A stretch of 64,000 nt of DNA, taken from an uncultured Clostridia bacterium (GTDB lineage Bacteria; Bacillota; Clostridia; Oscillospirales; Ruminococcaceae). The position numbers were made by a program, and so were the translations under genes. The DNA lies in NCBI GenBank assembly GCA_947625735.1, contig CANQPL010000005.1:1-64000 (forward strand), read 5' to 3'. Under the pieces are notes generated by a model. It saw only the letters and a program-made list of their open reading frames with translations, made no database searches and was not told where the DNA came from. Below, in pieces: positions 43,218-51,716 of this stretch; within the stretch, counting starts at the first letter, position 1, and the number at the start of each line of letters is the position of its first letter.

Positions 43218-43348
43218 TTATGGCGCTGATGCGCCGTGCAGACTTTTATACGTCAGCAAGATAACCGCCGCAGCCTTAAACTCCACCGTTTGTACTATAT
43301 AATCCTGTGAGTCAGGCACTCCCTGTATTTTTATTTGCGGCGGTTATC
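43218..43348 (-). other. 13-bp inverted repeat and possible 33-codon frame
   Basis: GATAACCGCCGCA (43260-43272) and TGCGGCGGTTATC (43336-43348) are perfect inverted repeats 63 bases apart. On the minus strand a GTG at 43319 preceded by AGGGA opens a 33-codon frame (starting MPDSQDYIVQTVEFKAAAVI) to TAA 43218. It could be a small gene, a remnant, or a structured element. The rest of 43059-43400 holds nothing else I can support. Confidence 0.25.
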
Positions 43349-43414
43349 CCTCCCCCGTTTATCTGCTCCCATGCTTGATTGTTGAGATTTGTTTGTTGTG
43401 CTGCTCCTTTGTCG

Positions 43415-43540
43415 GGGTTTCACCCCGAACCCCACGAGGGCTCCGCCCCTCGACCCCGCAAGGGCGCTGCCCTTGACCCGCAGCCTTTTGAAAAAAGGCC
43501 GGCGAAAACTTTACCTTGTGTTTGTTTCGCTTAGACTTTC
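43415..43540. repeat. Multi-hairpin GC-rich repeat, family D block
   Basis: A chain of small hairpins (CGGGGTTTCACCCCG, then CGAGGGCTCCGCCCCTCG, then CAAGGGCGCTGCCCTTG, then GCCTTTTGAAAAAAGGC) ends with the 29-bp phrase shared with 35994-36022. Such chains are known in clostridial intergenic regions. It lies downstream of the alpha-galactosidase stop. Confidence 0.75.
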
Positions 43541-43570
43541 TCAATAGACTGCTTTCTTTTGTCTTGCTTT

Positions 43571-45844
43571 TTACTCTGCACTTACAAAATGGATCACTTT
43601 TGAAGAGAAATCTCCGTGTATCGAAATATTTATCCCGCAGTTCATAAGTGCTGCGCCGCTGTGCGTTTCCCCCGTTTCACTGCTCTTATAGAGCTTATCC
43701 GGGTCAAGACCTTTCAGCTTTATACGTCTGCTGCGGTAGTTGGGACGTCCCAGCACCTGCACAAACGTGAATACCGCCTCGCTTTTATCCTTGGCAACGA
43801 ACATCCATGCGTCCCATGTGTTGTCCTCAAAAATATTGCCGATACGGTACTGATCCCCCGTGCGTACAAGGGGATTATATTTTTTGAACATCTCTATCTG
43901 ATCGGGAATCTCGTTCCTGTCCGATTCGGGGATACGTGTAACGTCCAGCTCATAGCCGAATGTACCCACCATTGCCACATTTGCTCTTGTTGAAAAAGGT
44001 GTATTTCTGCCAACGGTGTGGTTGGGGCAGTCCGAAACGTGCGCACCCATTGCGGAAGCGGGGTAGCAGATAGATGTTCCGTACTGTATTTTCAGTCTTT
44101 CAATGGCGTCTGTATCGTCTGAGGTCCAGATCTGCGGAGAATAAAAGAGCATACCCGCATCGAATCTTGCGCCGCCGCCTGAGCAGTTTTCAAGGAGTAT
44201 ATGAGGATATTCCGAGGTCAGCCGCTCCATTACATCATAAACGCCCAGTACATAGCGGTGCCACAGCTCACGCTGTCTTTCTGAAGGGAGAGCGTTTGAA
44301 CCCACTTCGGTAAGCTGACGGTTCATATCCCACTTGATATACTCGATATTTGCGCTGTCGAGAATTGCTTTCATCTGCCCGTAAATGCAGTCACGCACCT
44401 CCTTGCGGCTGTAGTCAAGCACATACTGTTCTCTTGACATGGTAAGGGGCATTCCCGATATCTGTATCGCCCAGTCGGGGTGCGCTTTGTAAAGCTCACT
44501 GTCGGGGGAGATCATTTCAGGCTCAAACCAGATACCGAACTTCATACCCAGCTTGTTTACCTCATCTACAAGATGTTTAAGACCGCCGTTTATCTTCTTT
44601 TCGTATACGAACCAATCGCCCAGCGAGCTGTTGTCCGAATCACGGTGACCGAACCAGCCGTCGTCCATGACCAGCATTTCTATACCCAGCTCTGATGCCT
44701 GTTTTGCAATATCTATGAGCTTATCGGTATTAAAGTTAAAGTAGGTAGCCTCCCAGTTATTTATGAGAATGGGACGGCGTTTGTCCTTATATTCACCGCG
44801 GATAAGGTGTTTACGGTAAAGGTCGTGGAATGTTCTTGACATTTTTCCGATACCCTCCGAGGAGTAGACCATTACAACCTCAGGAGCGGTAAATTCAGCC
44901 CCCGGCTCCAGTCTCCATGAAAAGTCAAAGGGATTTATACCCATGACAAAGCGGGTTTTCTTATGCTGAGTCACCTCTGCCTGTGCAAAGAAATTTCCGC
45001 TGTAGACAAGGTTCATGCCGTAAGCCTCGCCTGTATCCTCGTCCGCATTATGGGAAACAAGAGCGGCAAAGGGGTTATTCTGATGAGAGGACTCTCCCTT
45101 TACGGAATCAATACCCTGCTTGCCGTGATGGAGACGGCACCGCTCCATGATGCGTTCTCTTGCCCATGAGCCGTTGAGGGTTATCATATCAAAGCTGTCC
45201 GAATCGAAGTCCACACAGGCGGAAAGGGTACGGCGCAGATCAAAGGCTTCGCTGCCGCAGTTTACAAACCTTGCGCTTCTTGTGATAACATCAAGCTCCG
45301 CAAAGACCGTATAGGAGAGGATCACATTAAGTCCTGTGCGCTTGTCCGCAAGGGTAATGAGCAGAGTTTCGGCTTCTCCCTCCTTTGCAAAGGTGGCAGG
45401 AAGTCTGACAGTGCAGTCAGAAAGCTGCTGACGGAGTATGGGTTTTCCGGGGACAATCTCATAGGAAACAAACCGCAGATCGAGAGCGGACATTCCCTTA
45501 TTATCCATGATCATGACCGCAGGCTCTCTGTAATCTCCGATACCGTGACAGGGGTATTCAAAGGGAGTGGTATCCATAAATGTGCCCATATCTCTTTGGT
45601 TTACCTTCGGGGTATAGGGATTCTCGTCAAGGCGCATGAGGTAGGAAAGATCCTCATCGTCCGCTCTTTTTCCGAAGTAAACATGGGCAAGATGTCCGCT
45701 TTCAAGCGCCGCCAGCGAATAGGTAACGCCCTTGCCTGTCAGGGTAAAAAGGGTCATTTCCTCGGTAAATGCTTCGTTTGAGTTTGTCTGCCACGCATAG
45801 CGGGAGTATTCCTTTTTGATTTTTTTTGCTGTGATAAGCTGCAT
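43571..45844 (-). CDS. Alpha-galactosidase, GH36
   Basis: Releases terminal alpha-galactose from raffinose-type oligosaccharides or galactomannan. 757 residues: N-terminal beta-supersandwich, catalytic barrel with LVMDDGWFGHRD, the nucleophile in IKWDMNRQLTE and the acid/base in WTSDDTDAIERL, then a C-terminal beta domain. No signal peptide, so intracellular. AAAGGA precedes the ATG. It is 39 bp downstream of the GH44 gene on the same strand. Confidence 0.95.
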   Translation of the reverse strand: MQLITAKKIKKEYSRYAWQTNSNEAFTEEMTLFTLTGKGVTYSLAALESGHLAHVYFGKRADDEDLSYLMRLDENPYTPKVNQRDMGTFMDTTPFEYPCHGIGDYREPAVMIMDNKGMSALDLRFVSYEIVPGKPILRQQLSDCTVRLPATFAKEGEAETLLITLADKRTGLNVILSYTVFAELDVITRSARFVNCGSEAFDLRRTLSACVDFDSDSFDMITLNGSWARERIMERCRLHHGKQGIDSVKGESSHQNNPFAALVSHNADEDTGEAYGMNLVYSGNFFAQAEVTQHKKTRFVMGINPFDFSWRLEPGAEFTAPEVVMVYSSEGIGKMSRTFHDLYRKHLIRGEYKDKRRPILINNWEATYFNFNTDKLIDIAKQASELGIEMLVMDDGWFGHRDSDNSSLGDWFVYEKKINGGLKHLVDEVNKLGMKFGIWFEPEMISPDSELYKAHPDWAIQISGMPLTMSREQYVLDYSRKEVRDCIYGQMKAILDSANIEYIKWDMNRQLTEVGSNALPSERQRELWHRYVLGVYDVMERLTSEYPHILLENCSGGGARFDAGMLFYSPQIWTSDDTDAIERLKIQYGTSICYPASAMGAHVSDCPNHTVGRNTPFSTRANVAMVGTFGYELDVTRIPESDRNEIPDQIEMFKKYNPLVRTGDQYRIGNIFEDNTWDAWMFVAKDKSEAVFTFVQVLGRPNYRSRRIKLKGLDPDKLYKSSETGETHSGAALMNCGINISIHGDFSSKVIHFVSAE

Positions 45845-45883
45845 ATAATATCTATCCTTTCCGGTAAAAATTTTTTATGTAAA

Positions 45884-47593
45884 TTAATTTTTCCTTTTTT
45901 TAATTGCCGCTGCACCTGCCGCTCCTGCCGCCGCAGCCGCAATTCCTGCCCCTATAGCTATAGCCGCACCGCTGCTTTTTTTATCTGCTCTGACTTCTAT
46001 CGCCGTCACCGATAACGGCGGAAGAGTGCGTGAAAATCCGTTATCCTTTATAACTTCCGTTCCCGATCCCGTTATTTCCGCCGAATCTCCCGACAGGGTA
46101 AACACCTTTGCCGATGAATATTTTTTATCCGAGGACAGGGAAATGCTTACGGGAGTTTCTTCATGAATGGAACGGTTTGTAATAATTATTTTGACCGTAT
46201 CATCGCCGCCGCTGTTTACGGAGGAATAAACCGAGATATCCCCCTCGCCGTGTTCGCTTTTTACAAGGGTATCGCCGAATCCGCTGCCGCAGCCGTCATA
46301 GTTTGTAAACATATTTATTGCCGCAAGCTGATATTCGTTTTTGTCAAATGACCACAGAGCGGCAAAATAAACGCCGTTTTCCGCAAAGATACCCAGCGTG
46401 TCCGCCTGTGCCACTCCCCCCGAAATATGATCGCCGCCGCCGAAATTATACTCGGAAAATGCGATCCTTGTTTCGGGATAATATGTATTTACAGATGAGA
46501 TCACATTTGGCAGGAGCGGGAAAAACTCCGCACCCGTTTCCGATATCCAGCTGTCCTCACGGTAGCCCTCCTCATAAAGGGAACGAACGCTGTCAAGACG
46601 TGCTTTTATACAGCCGTCATTATCGTAGTGGGAGCAGGAACGCTCGCCGCACTCGCCCCGTGCTTCGGTGTAGAAATGGATATCCAGCACATCAAGGAGC
46701 CTTGTGCCCTTTTCCTCCGAGGCTTTTCTCATTTCATCAAGATAATAGTCAATAAACCAGCGGTATCCCTTATCGGCTTTTATCTCCTCCCAGTCAGGCG
46801 CATTTCCAAGGCTTACAAATGCGGAATAACCGTACAGAGCAGGACCGAATACATCTGCGCCCCTGTCATATTCCTTTACAAGAGCCGCAAGGTCAACCGA
46901 TTTATCTATCAGCGTTTTACAGGAAAGGGGTTCACGCTGCACCAAGCTGTGAGTATGCTGCCACAGAGCGGGCTCATTGTCAAGGGAATAGGCTTTACAC
47001 CCCGTTTCGCTTTCCGAGCTGCCAGCCTTTCCCATAAGATAGGAAAGAAACTCGTCCATATACACACACTCGTCCTTTTTGTCGGGCGTATCTGCAATGG
47101 GAGAATTTTTACGGTTGACTACCTGTTTCCAGTATTCCGAGGGAGGGGACTTGCTTTCGTCAAGAGAGCCCGATTTTCCCGAAGCGGTATAGCCCAGCAT
47201 CTGCAAGGTGAGCAGAGTGTAGGGGATATTGTTATCATGGGCTTCATAAAGGGCGTTGAGCTGCACTCCCGCAGGCTCTGTCCGCAGTTCCTCACGGATA
47301 CCCGTTACAAGATATTTGTCCGAAAAATTTTTCCGGTCCGATCCCGCATTGGACATATTATTTTCCCAGTTGTAAGCGGAAAGCCTGTTGCCGCCCAGTC
47401 TGAAAGCCTTTGCGGTTACCTTTGAAAGATCTGTGCCGCTGTTGACGCCGTATATCATGGGGGATATTTCACGCACATTTTCCGCAGGGTACACGGTTAT
47501 ATCTACAGGGGCGTGTGCGGCAGATGCTGTACCCGTGCAGACAGCTGCCATTGCCGCAGCGGAAAGAAGCGCACCGCAGCTTTTTTTGTTCAT
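45884..47593 (-). CDS. GH44-family endoglucanase/xyloglucanase with C-terminal membrane tail
   Basis: 569 residues from ATG 47593 (GGGAG upstream). Signal peptide 1-25; then the GH44 catalytic domain with FRLGGNRLSAYNWENN, acid/base in SLDNEPALWQH and nucleophile in AFSEYNFGGGD; a beta domain; and an Ala/Gly-rich hydrophobic C-terminus ending KKRKN. The tail should hold the enzyme in the membrane. No dockerin or carbohydrate-binding module is seen, unlike many ruminococcal GH44 enzymes. Confidence 0.9.
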   Translation of the reverse strand: MNKKSCGALLSAAAMAAVCTGTASAAHAPVDITVYPAENVREISPMIYGVNSGTDLSKVTAKAFRLGGNRLSAYNWENNMSNAGSDRKNFSDKYLVTGIREELRTEPAGVQLNALYEAHDNNIPYTLLTLQMLGYTASGKSGSLDESKSPPSEYWKQVVNRKNSPIADTPDKKDECVYMDEFLSYLMGKAGSSESETGCKAYSLDNEPALWQHTHSLVQREPLSCKTLIDKSVDLAALVKEYDRGADVFGPALYGYSAFVSLGNAPDWEEIKADKGYRWFIDYYLDEMRKASEEKGTRLLDVLDIHFYTEARGECGERSCSHYDNDGCIKARLDSVRSLYEEGYREDSWISETGAEFFPLLPNVISSVNTYYPETRIAFSEYNFGGGDHISGGVAQADTLGIFAENGVYFAALWSFDKNEYQLAAINMFTNYDGCGSGFGDTLVKSEHGEGDISVYSSVNSGGDDTVKIIITNRSIHEETPVSISLSSDKKYSSAKVFTLSGDSAEITGSGTEVIKDNGFSRTLPPLSVTAIEVRADKKSSGAAIAIGAGIAAAAAGAAGAAAIKKRKN

Positions 47594-47612
47594 ATCCGCA
47601 TCTCCCGGAATA

Positions 47613-47903
47613 TCAGTATTCATAATCTATGCACGCTCTGCCGTTTTCGGTGCGCAGAGGGGAAATAAATTCGCCGAATTTTTTGTGGAGCGGGTGTACC
47701 TGATAGGCGTTCAGATCCTCTATAGAATCAAAATCGCAGATGAGGACAAATTCAAAATTGCTTCCGGGAGCAGCCTTGCTGTTTACTGCCGTTTCCATTT
47801 TTTTAAGGGTGGGGACGTCCCGCAGAAGCTCCTCCGCCTTTGCCTGTATCCTTTCCCCGTCAGCGGGATCATTCAGCTTGAACATGACAATATGCTTTAT
47901 CAT
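47613..47903 (-). CDS. Dabb-family (stress-responsive A/B barrel) protein
   Basis: About 96 residues; IKHIVMFKL at the N-terminus and the spacing to HPLHKKFGEFI match the small dimeric Dabb ferredoxin-like fold. Function in bacteria is generally unknown. ATG 47903 is preceded by AAAGGTG. It lies 19 bp upstream of the GH44 gene and may be cotranscribed with it. Confidence 0.85.
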   Translation of the reverse strand: MIKHIVMFKLNDPADGERIQAKAEELLRDVPTLKKMETAVNSKAAPGSNFEFVLICDFDSIEDLNAYQVHPLHKKFGEFISPLRTENGRACIDYEY

Positions 47904-47934
47904 AATAAAATTCACCTTTCACATTATTCTAACA

Positions 47935-48330
47935 TCAGCCCTCTATAATTTTAACAAAAACATTCCTGCTTCTCGGACCGTCATATTCGGCAAAATAAAT
48001 ACCCTGCCATGTACCCAGCAGCAGTTTGCCGTGACTGATGATAAGCTGCAGGCTGCTGCCCGTCAGCAGTGCTTTTACATGGGCGGAAGAATTTCCCTCT
48101 GCATGGCGGTACTCCTTGCGGTCGGGACTGAGAGTATTCATTGCAAGGGTCAGATCCCTTACCACATCGGGATCGGCATTTTCGTTTATCGTAAGCCCCG
48201 CTGTGGTGTGGGGACAGAACACTGTGCAGATACCCTCCTTGACACCGCTTTCCTCCACAATGTTCATGATCTCACGTGTTATCTTGATGAAGCCCTCCTC
48301 GGGGGTTGAAAGCTCTATTTTTGACAGCAT
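47935..48330 (-). CDS. YjbQ/UPF0047 family protein
   Basis: About 131 residues with CTVFCPHTTAGLTINENADP, EGNSSAHVKALLTGSS and LGTWQGIYFAEYDGPRSR, the conserved blocks of the YjbQ family. Some members have weak thiamine-phosphate synthase activity, but the main role is unsettled. ATG 48330 follows GGAGG; the frame opens 14 codons earlier without an SD. Confidence 0.9.
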   Translation of the reverse strand: MLSKIELSTPEEGFIKITREIMNIVEESGVKEGICTVFCPHTTAGLTINENADPDVVRDLTLAMNTLSPDRKEYRHAEGNSSAHVKALLTGSSLQLIISHGKLLLGTWQGIYFAEYDGPRSRNVFVKIIEG

Positions 48331-48552
48331 TTTTTGTTCCTCCTTTATGAATGTATTAACATTATTATACAACTTTTTAGGCAGATTGTCAATAACATTT
48401 TTAGAATATGCACAAAGATTATTTTTAACAGCGACTGTCGGAGTTATCTGCTCTGACTTTGCATGGCGGTATACTTCGAACCTGACAGGGTGTGGAAATA
48501 TGATAAGGTTTTCAGATTATTTTGTGAAATTTCGTCATTTTGCACAATGCAA

Positions 48553-48626
48553 TTTGTTTATAACAAACAAATTTGTTAATGAATTATTAATTTAATATTG
48601 ACAAATCTTATAAAATATGTTATAAT
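48553..48626 (+). promoter_or_regulatory. Promoter and palindromic boxes before the holin cassette
   Basis: TTGACA (48598-48603) and TATAAT (48621-48626) with a 17-bp spacer. Upstream lie TTTGTT (48553), AACAAA (48562) and the 12-bp palindrome AACAAATTTGTT (48566-48577), likely repressor sites. A 140-base leader follows; 48331-48550 shows nothing else. Confidence 0.75.
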
Positions 48627-48767
48627 AATATCATCAAATAAATTTTATGTGTCCTGTGCCTAACAAGTCAACGGGAGATTTTTGTGAAAGGATCCTTTGG
48701 ATCAGATCTGCGTGTGCGGGCGCAGAAAAATGATTTGGGGGAATTTCACGGAACGGGAGGTGAAAAA

Positions 48768-49550
48768 ATGAGTTTTATAGCAGGATACCTTTTAGGGTTG
48801 GACGAGGGCGGAAAAGAACCCGTTCTCGAACCCCTCACCGTCACGGAAAACGGCGTTTACACTCCTGATGAGGGGGTGGACGGGTTTGATAAAGTAACAG
48901 TTAATGTCTCCTCCGAACAGGCTGACATACAGGAGCTTACAGTCACGTCAAACGGAACATATTATGCAGAAAATTACGGCTGTGACGGCTTTGATCCTGT
49001 AAATGTGAATGTCGATGACGGGTCGGAAAAAATCGCAGAACTTGAACAAAATATTGATGATATTTTTGAACAATTGGAAAAATATCTTGAAACAGGCGAA
49101 ACGGGTAATATCCCCGCAAATGACAGAAATCTCGGCGTTATGACAAAATTTAAAAGGCTTGTATCAGGTGAAGGGGCGGTTACGGTTGAGGACAGCGAAT
49201 CAGAGGTAAAAATAGAATTTTATGCACAACCACACACAGCCGCCCCAAATCAATGGTATTTGTTCAGTACAGTCACCTATGCTGACAGCAGAGAAGAAAG
49301 AGCTCAGTACACATGGAGGGCAATAAGACCCGACGGGGAAGAGGATTATTTTGATCCACACAACATAATTAGTGTAGATTTAGAATCAATTTCAAAAAAT
49401 TCTGTGAATACTTGGGTGAGGTTCAGAGTGACGTGTGCCGGTAATTTCAGATACTATGGACCCGGGGGTATGTATACAGAAACAATGGTAGCTCAGTTCA
49501 CATTATCCTCACCAAATACATTCGGTTCGGGTAATTATGTAATTTTGTAA
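48768..49550 (+). CDS. Phage-tail-like protein with paired TxNGxY repeats
   Basis: 260 residues from ATG 48768 (GGGAGGTG upstream). After a short hydrophobic N-terminus come two similar units, LTVTENGVYTPDEGVDGFD and LTVTSNGTYYAENYGCDGFD, each ending in V(T/N)VNV; then a coiled-coil region (about 90-120) and a beta-rich C-terminal domain. Such repeats are frequent in tail or appendage proteins of clostridial prophages. First gene of a four-gene cassette. Confidence 0.65.
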   Translation: MSFIAGYLLGLDEGGKEPVLEPLTVTENGVYTPDEGVDGFDKVTVNVSSEQADIQELTVTSNGTYYAENYGCDGFDPVNVNVDDGSEKIAELEQNIDDIFEQLEKYLETGETGNIPANDRNLGVMTKFKRLVSGEGAVTVEDSESEVKIEFYAQPHTAAPNQWYLFSTVTYADSREERAQYTWRAIRPDGEEDYFDPHNIISVDLESISKNSVNTWVRFRVTCAGNFRYYGPGGMYTETMVAQFTLSSPNTFGSGNYVIL

Positions 49551-49563
49551 AGGAGGATTTTTC

Positions 49564-50409
49564 ATGGAATACAAAGTTAAAAGCGGTGAGCAATTCGCTA
49601 CGGTGACACTTGACGGGACAGAATGTGAGGTAAAATTCGTCTCCCCCTACAGAGGCTTTGAGATAAAAAACAACAGCAACGGTGACGTGATTATCTCACT
49701 TAAAAAAGGCGTTTCGGAGGGAGACGGAACGGTAAAAATTTCTGTGGGAGAATGTGTGAATTATATGCATTCCCCCATCACTGATACGCTTTATCTTACA
49801 GGTTCGGGAGAGGTTATCATTGCCGCTAAAAATGGCGGTAATCAGGTTTTTAAGCGGGTTCTGAAAGGAGGTGAGAACGGCGATATTGATATCAAAGACA
49901 AAAAAATCATTTTATTTGCATTAAAAACTGCGGTATTTAATTTTGGCATACCAGAACTATTTACAAATATAACAGAAAATACACCAACCGAAAAATGGAG
50001 CGAAATTTTTAGGGAGCAAATAAAAAAATATGATTTTTATGTTGACTACAGCGGTGTGATATTTGAGTACAGTGACAGAACAGTTTCAAGAGAAACCGAT
50101 TTACCCGCCTACTGTGCATATTGGCACACAAAAAGCAGTAACTGGTTTGTACCATTGGTTATCAGCGAATATGAGGAGGGCGTCGCCTATACAATGTACA
50201 ACAAAACATTTACATCGCAAGGCAGTTTTGAAGCGGACGGAAAAACATGGTATTATAACTCTCAAAACTATGGTTCTTATTCCGGAGCTGCCGATTCAAG
50301 TGAATACAACAGATATTGTCTTGGCAATTTTTCCGAGCCTCTTGATGTTGTAATTGTAAAAAATTTTTATGAAGGACTTAAAAGTTTGAACATTATCCGG
50401 GAGGGGTGA
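49564..50409 (+). CDS. Hypothetical protein of the holin cassette
   Basis: 281 residues with no family I recognise. The N-terminal 100 residues are beta-rich (short strands rich in Thr, Val and Gly); the second half is aromatic-rich (many Tyr and Trp), suggesting a surface or binding domain such as a tail tip. It lies between the tail-like gene and the holin with 13-bp spacing upstream and a small overlap with the holin SD. Confidence 0.7.
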   Translation: MEYKVKSGEQFATVTLDGTECEVKFVSPYRGFEIKNNSNGDVIISLKKGVSEGDGTVKISVGECVNYMHSPITDTLYLTGSGEVIIAAKNGGNQVFKRVLKGGENGDIDIKDKKIILFALKTAVFNFGIPELFTNITENTPTEKWSEIFREQIKKYDFYVDYSGVIFEYSDRTVSRETDLPAYCAYWHTKSSNWFVPLVISEYEEGVAYTMYNKTFTSQGSFEADGKTWYYNSQNYGSYSGAADSSEYNRYCLGNFSEPLDVVIVKNFYEGLKSLNIIREG

Positions 50410-50411
50410 AA

Positions 50412-50864
50412 ATGAACGAAAAGCTGTTTGCCGCCTGCTCTGCTGTGGGCATAGCGGGGTCGGTCATTGCCGAATTTTTAGGCGGTTGGGACTATGGAGT
50501 GCAGACTCTTGTTATTTTTATGATAATTGATTTTACCCTCGGTATTGCCTGTGCGGTTTTCTGGGGAAAGTCGGACAAATCCGAAAACGGTGGGCTTTCT
50601 TCAAAGGCGTGCTGGCGGGGTATTGTGAAAAAATGCGGAACACTGCTTATTGTGGTTTGCGGAGTGTATCTTGATAGGCTTCTTGATGTAAGCTACATAA
50701 GAAATGCGCTTATTATCGGATTTTGTGCGGCGGAGCTTATAAGCATCTGCGAGACAGCGGGGGTAATGGGCATTTTGCCTCCTGCTGTGCAGAAAATTTT
50801 AAACAAGGTAATTGATATTCTGAAAGGGGGAAATGATAATGGCGGCAATTCTGATTCCCGATAA
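50412..50864 (+). CDS. Phage-type holin (toxin-secretion/lysis holin family)
   Basis: 150 residues from ATG 50412 (GGAGG upstream; a GTG two codons earlier is possible). Four hydrophobic segments and the motif FMIIDFTLGIACAVFWG followed by SSKACWRGIVKKC are typical of the TcdE/UtxA holin family, which makes membrane pores for lysis or protein export. It overlaps the amidase gene, forming a classic lysis pair. Confidence 0.88.
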   Translation: MNEKLFAACSAVGIAGSVIAEFLGGWDYGVQTLVIFMIIDFTLGIACAVFWGKSDKSENGGLSSKACWRGIVKKCGTLLIVVCGVYLDRLLDVSYIRNALIIGFCAAELISICETAGVMGILPPAVQKILNKVIDILKGGNDNGGNSDSR

Positions 50865-51579
50865 TGTTATTTCCTGCAATGGCGTGAGCATTAATTGTTA
50901 TATGCTGACCGGACATAATCCTAATAAAATTTCCCTGCCCTCGGTGCGGAAAGGTGACTGCATTGGTGTGACTATCCACAATACAAATCGTGTAAATATT
51001 TCTGCAAATACCACACAGGCGGAGCAGTACACACGTGCTACCGTCAACAGAAATATGGGGACGGTGCGTGTGCATTTTTACGTTGATGATAAGTGTGCAT
51101 GGCAGAATTTGCCGTTAAATTGTCAGTCATGGCACGCAGGACAAAGCGGGAAAGCGGATAAAAACGGCTCAGAAAAAGGAAACGAATCAACAATATCAAT
51201 TGAATGTATTATGGGCGGTTCCGGCGACGAAAAAGACATAAAAGCCCGTGATAATGCGGCAAGGCTTGCGGCTCATCTGCTTGATAGTTACGGCGGAGAG
51301 CTGTACACTCACAATTATTGGTGCAATGTTAGAAACGGCAGGACAGGCACGGTGGACGAGCTTAATATGCTTGATGATGAGTATAAGAATTGTCCTGTGT
51401 TTATTCGTCCTAAGTGGGCGGAGTTTAAGGGGCTTGTGGAGTCTTATAGGAAGTCTCAGACGGGACAGGCAAGGTATTTTGTGCAGGTGGGGGCGTTTGC
51501 AGATAGGGAGAATGCGGAAAATTATCTGGCGGAGGTGAAGAAAGATTATCCCGGGGCGTTTATTAAGGCTTTTGAGTAG
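50839..51579 (+). CDS. N-acetylmuramoyl-L-alanine amidase with SPOR domain
   Basis: About 246 residues. The amidase-2 zinc ligands are visible in VTIHNTN, the CQSWHAG region and the ESTISIECIMG core; after a linker, RYFVQVGAFADRENAENYL is a SPOR domain that binds denuded peptidoglycan at division sites. No signal peptide, so release depends on the holin. Start 50839 or 50833 (both after AAAGGGGG). Last gene of the cassette, followed by two terminators. Confidence 0.9.
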   Translation: MAAILIPDNVISCNGVSINCYMLTGHNPNKISLPSVRKGDCIGVTIHNTNRVNISANTTQAEQYTRATVNRNMGTVRVHFYVDDKCAWQNLPLNCQSWHAGQSGKADKNGSEKGNESTISIECIMGGSGDEKDIKARDNAARLAAHLLDSYGGELYTHNYWCNVRNGRTGTVDELNMLDDEYKNCPVFIRPKWAEFKGLVESYRKSQTGQARYFVQVGAFADRENAENYLAEVKKDYPGAFIKAFE

Positions 51580-51602
51580 GTGCGGCAAAGAGGCTCTGTT
51601 AT

Positions 51603-51691
51603 CCGCCTGCAATGCGGGATTTTTTTGACTGACTTTATAAATATAATATGCCCCGATCGGGTTGTTTACAGCTCAGATCGGGGCATTTTTT
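51603..51691. terminator. Two hairpin terminators after the holin cassette
   Basis: The first (51603-51626) is a short CCGC/GCGG stem with a T run. The second, ATGCCCCGATC (51648-51658) with GATCGGGGCAT (51676-51686), has a T run on the plus side and can also stop the convergent amylase gene. Confidence 0.85.
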
Positions 51692-51716
51692 GTGTTCGTT
51701 CAGTATAATGAGACTA

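Noticed and set aside
48684..51579. Complete prophage
   Set aside because: No integrase, terminase, capsid or portal gene flanks the four-gene lysis-like cassette.
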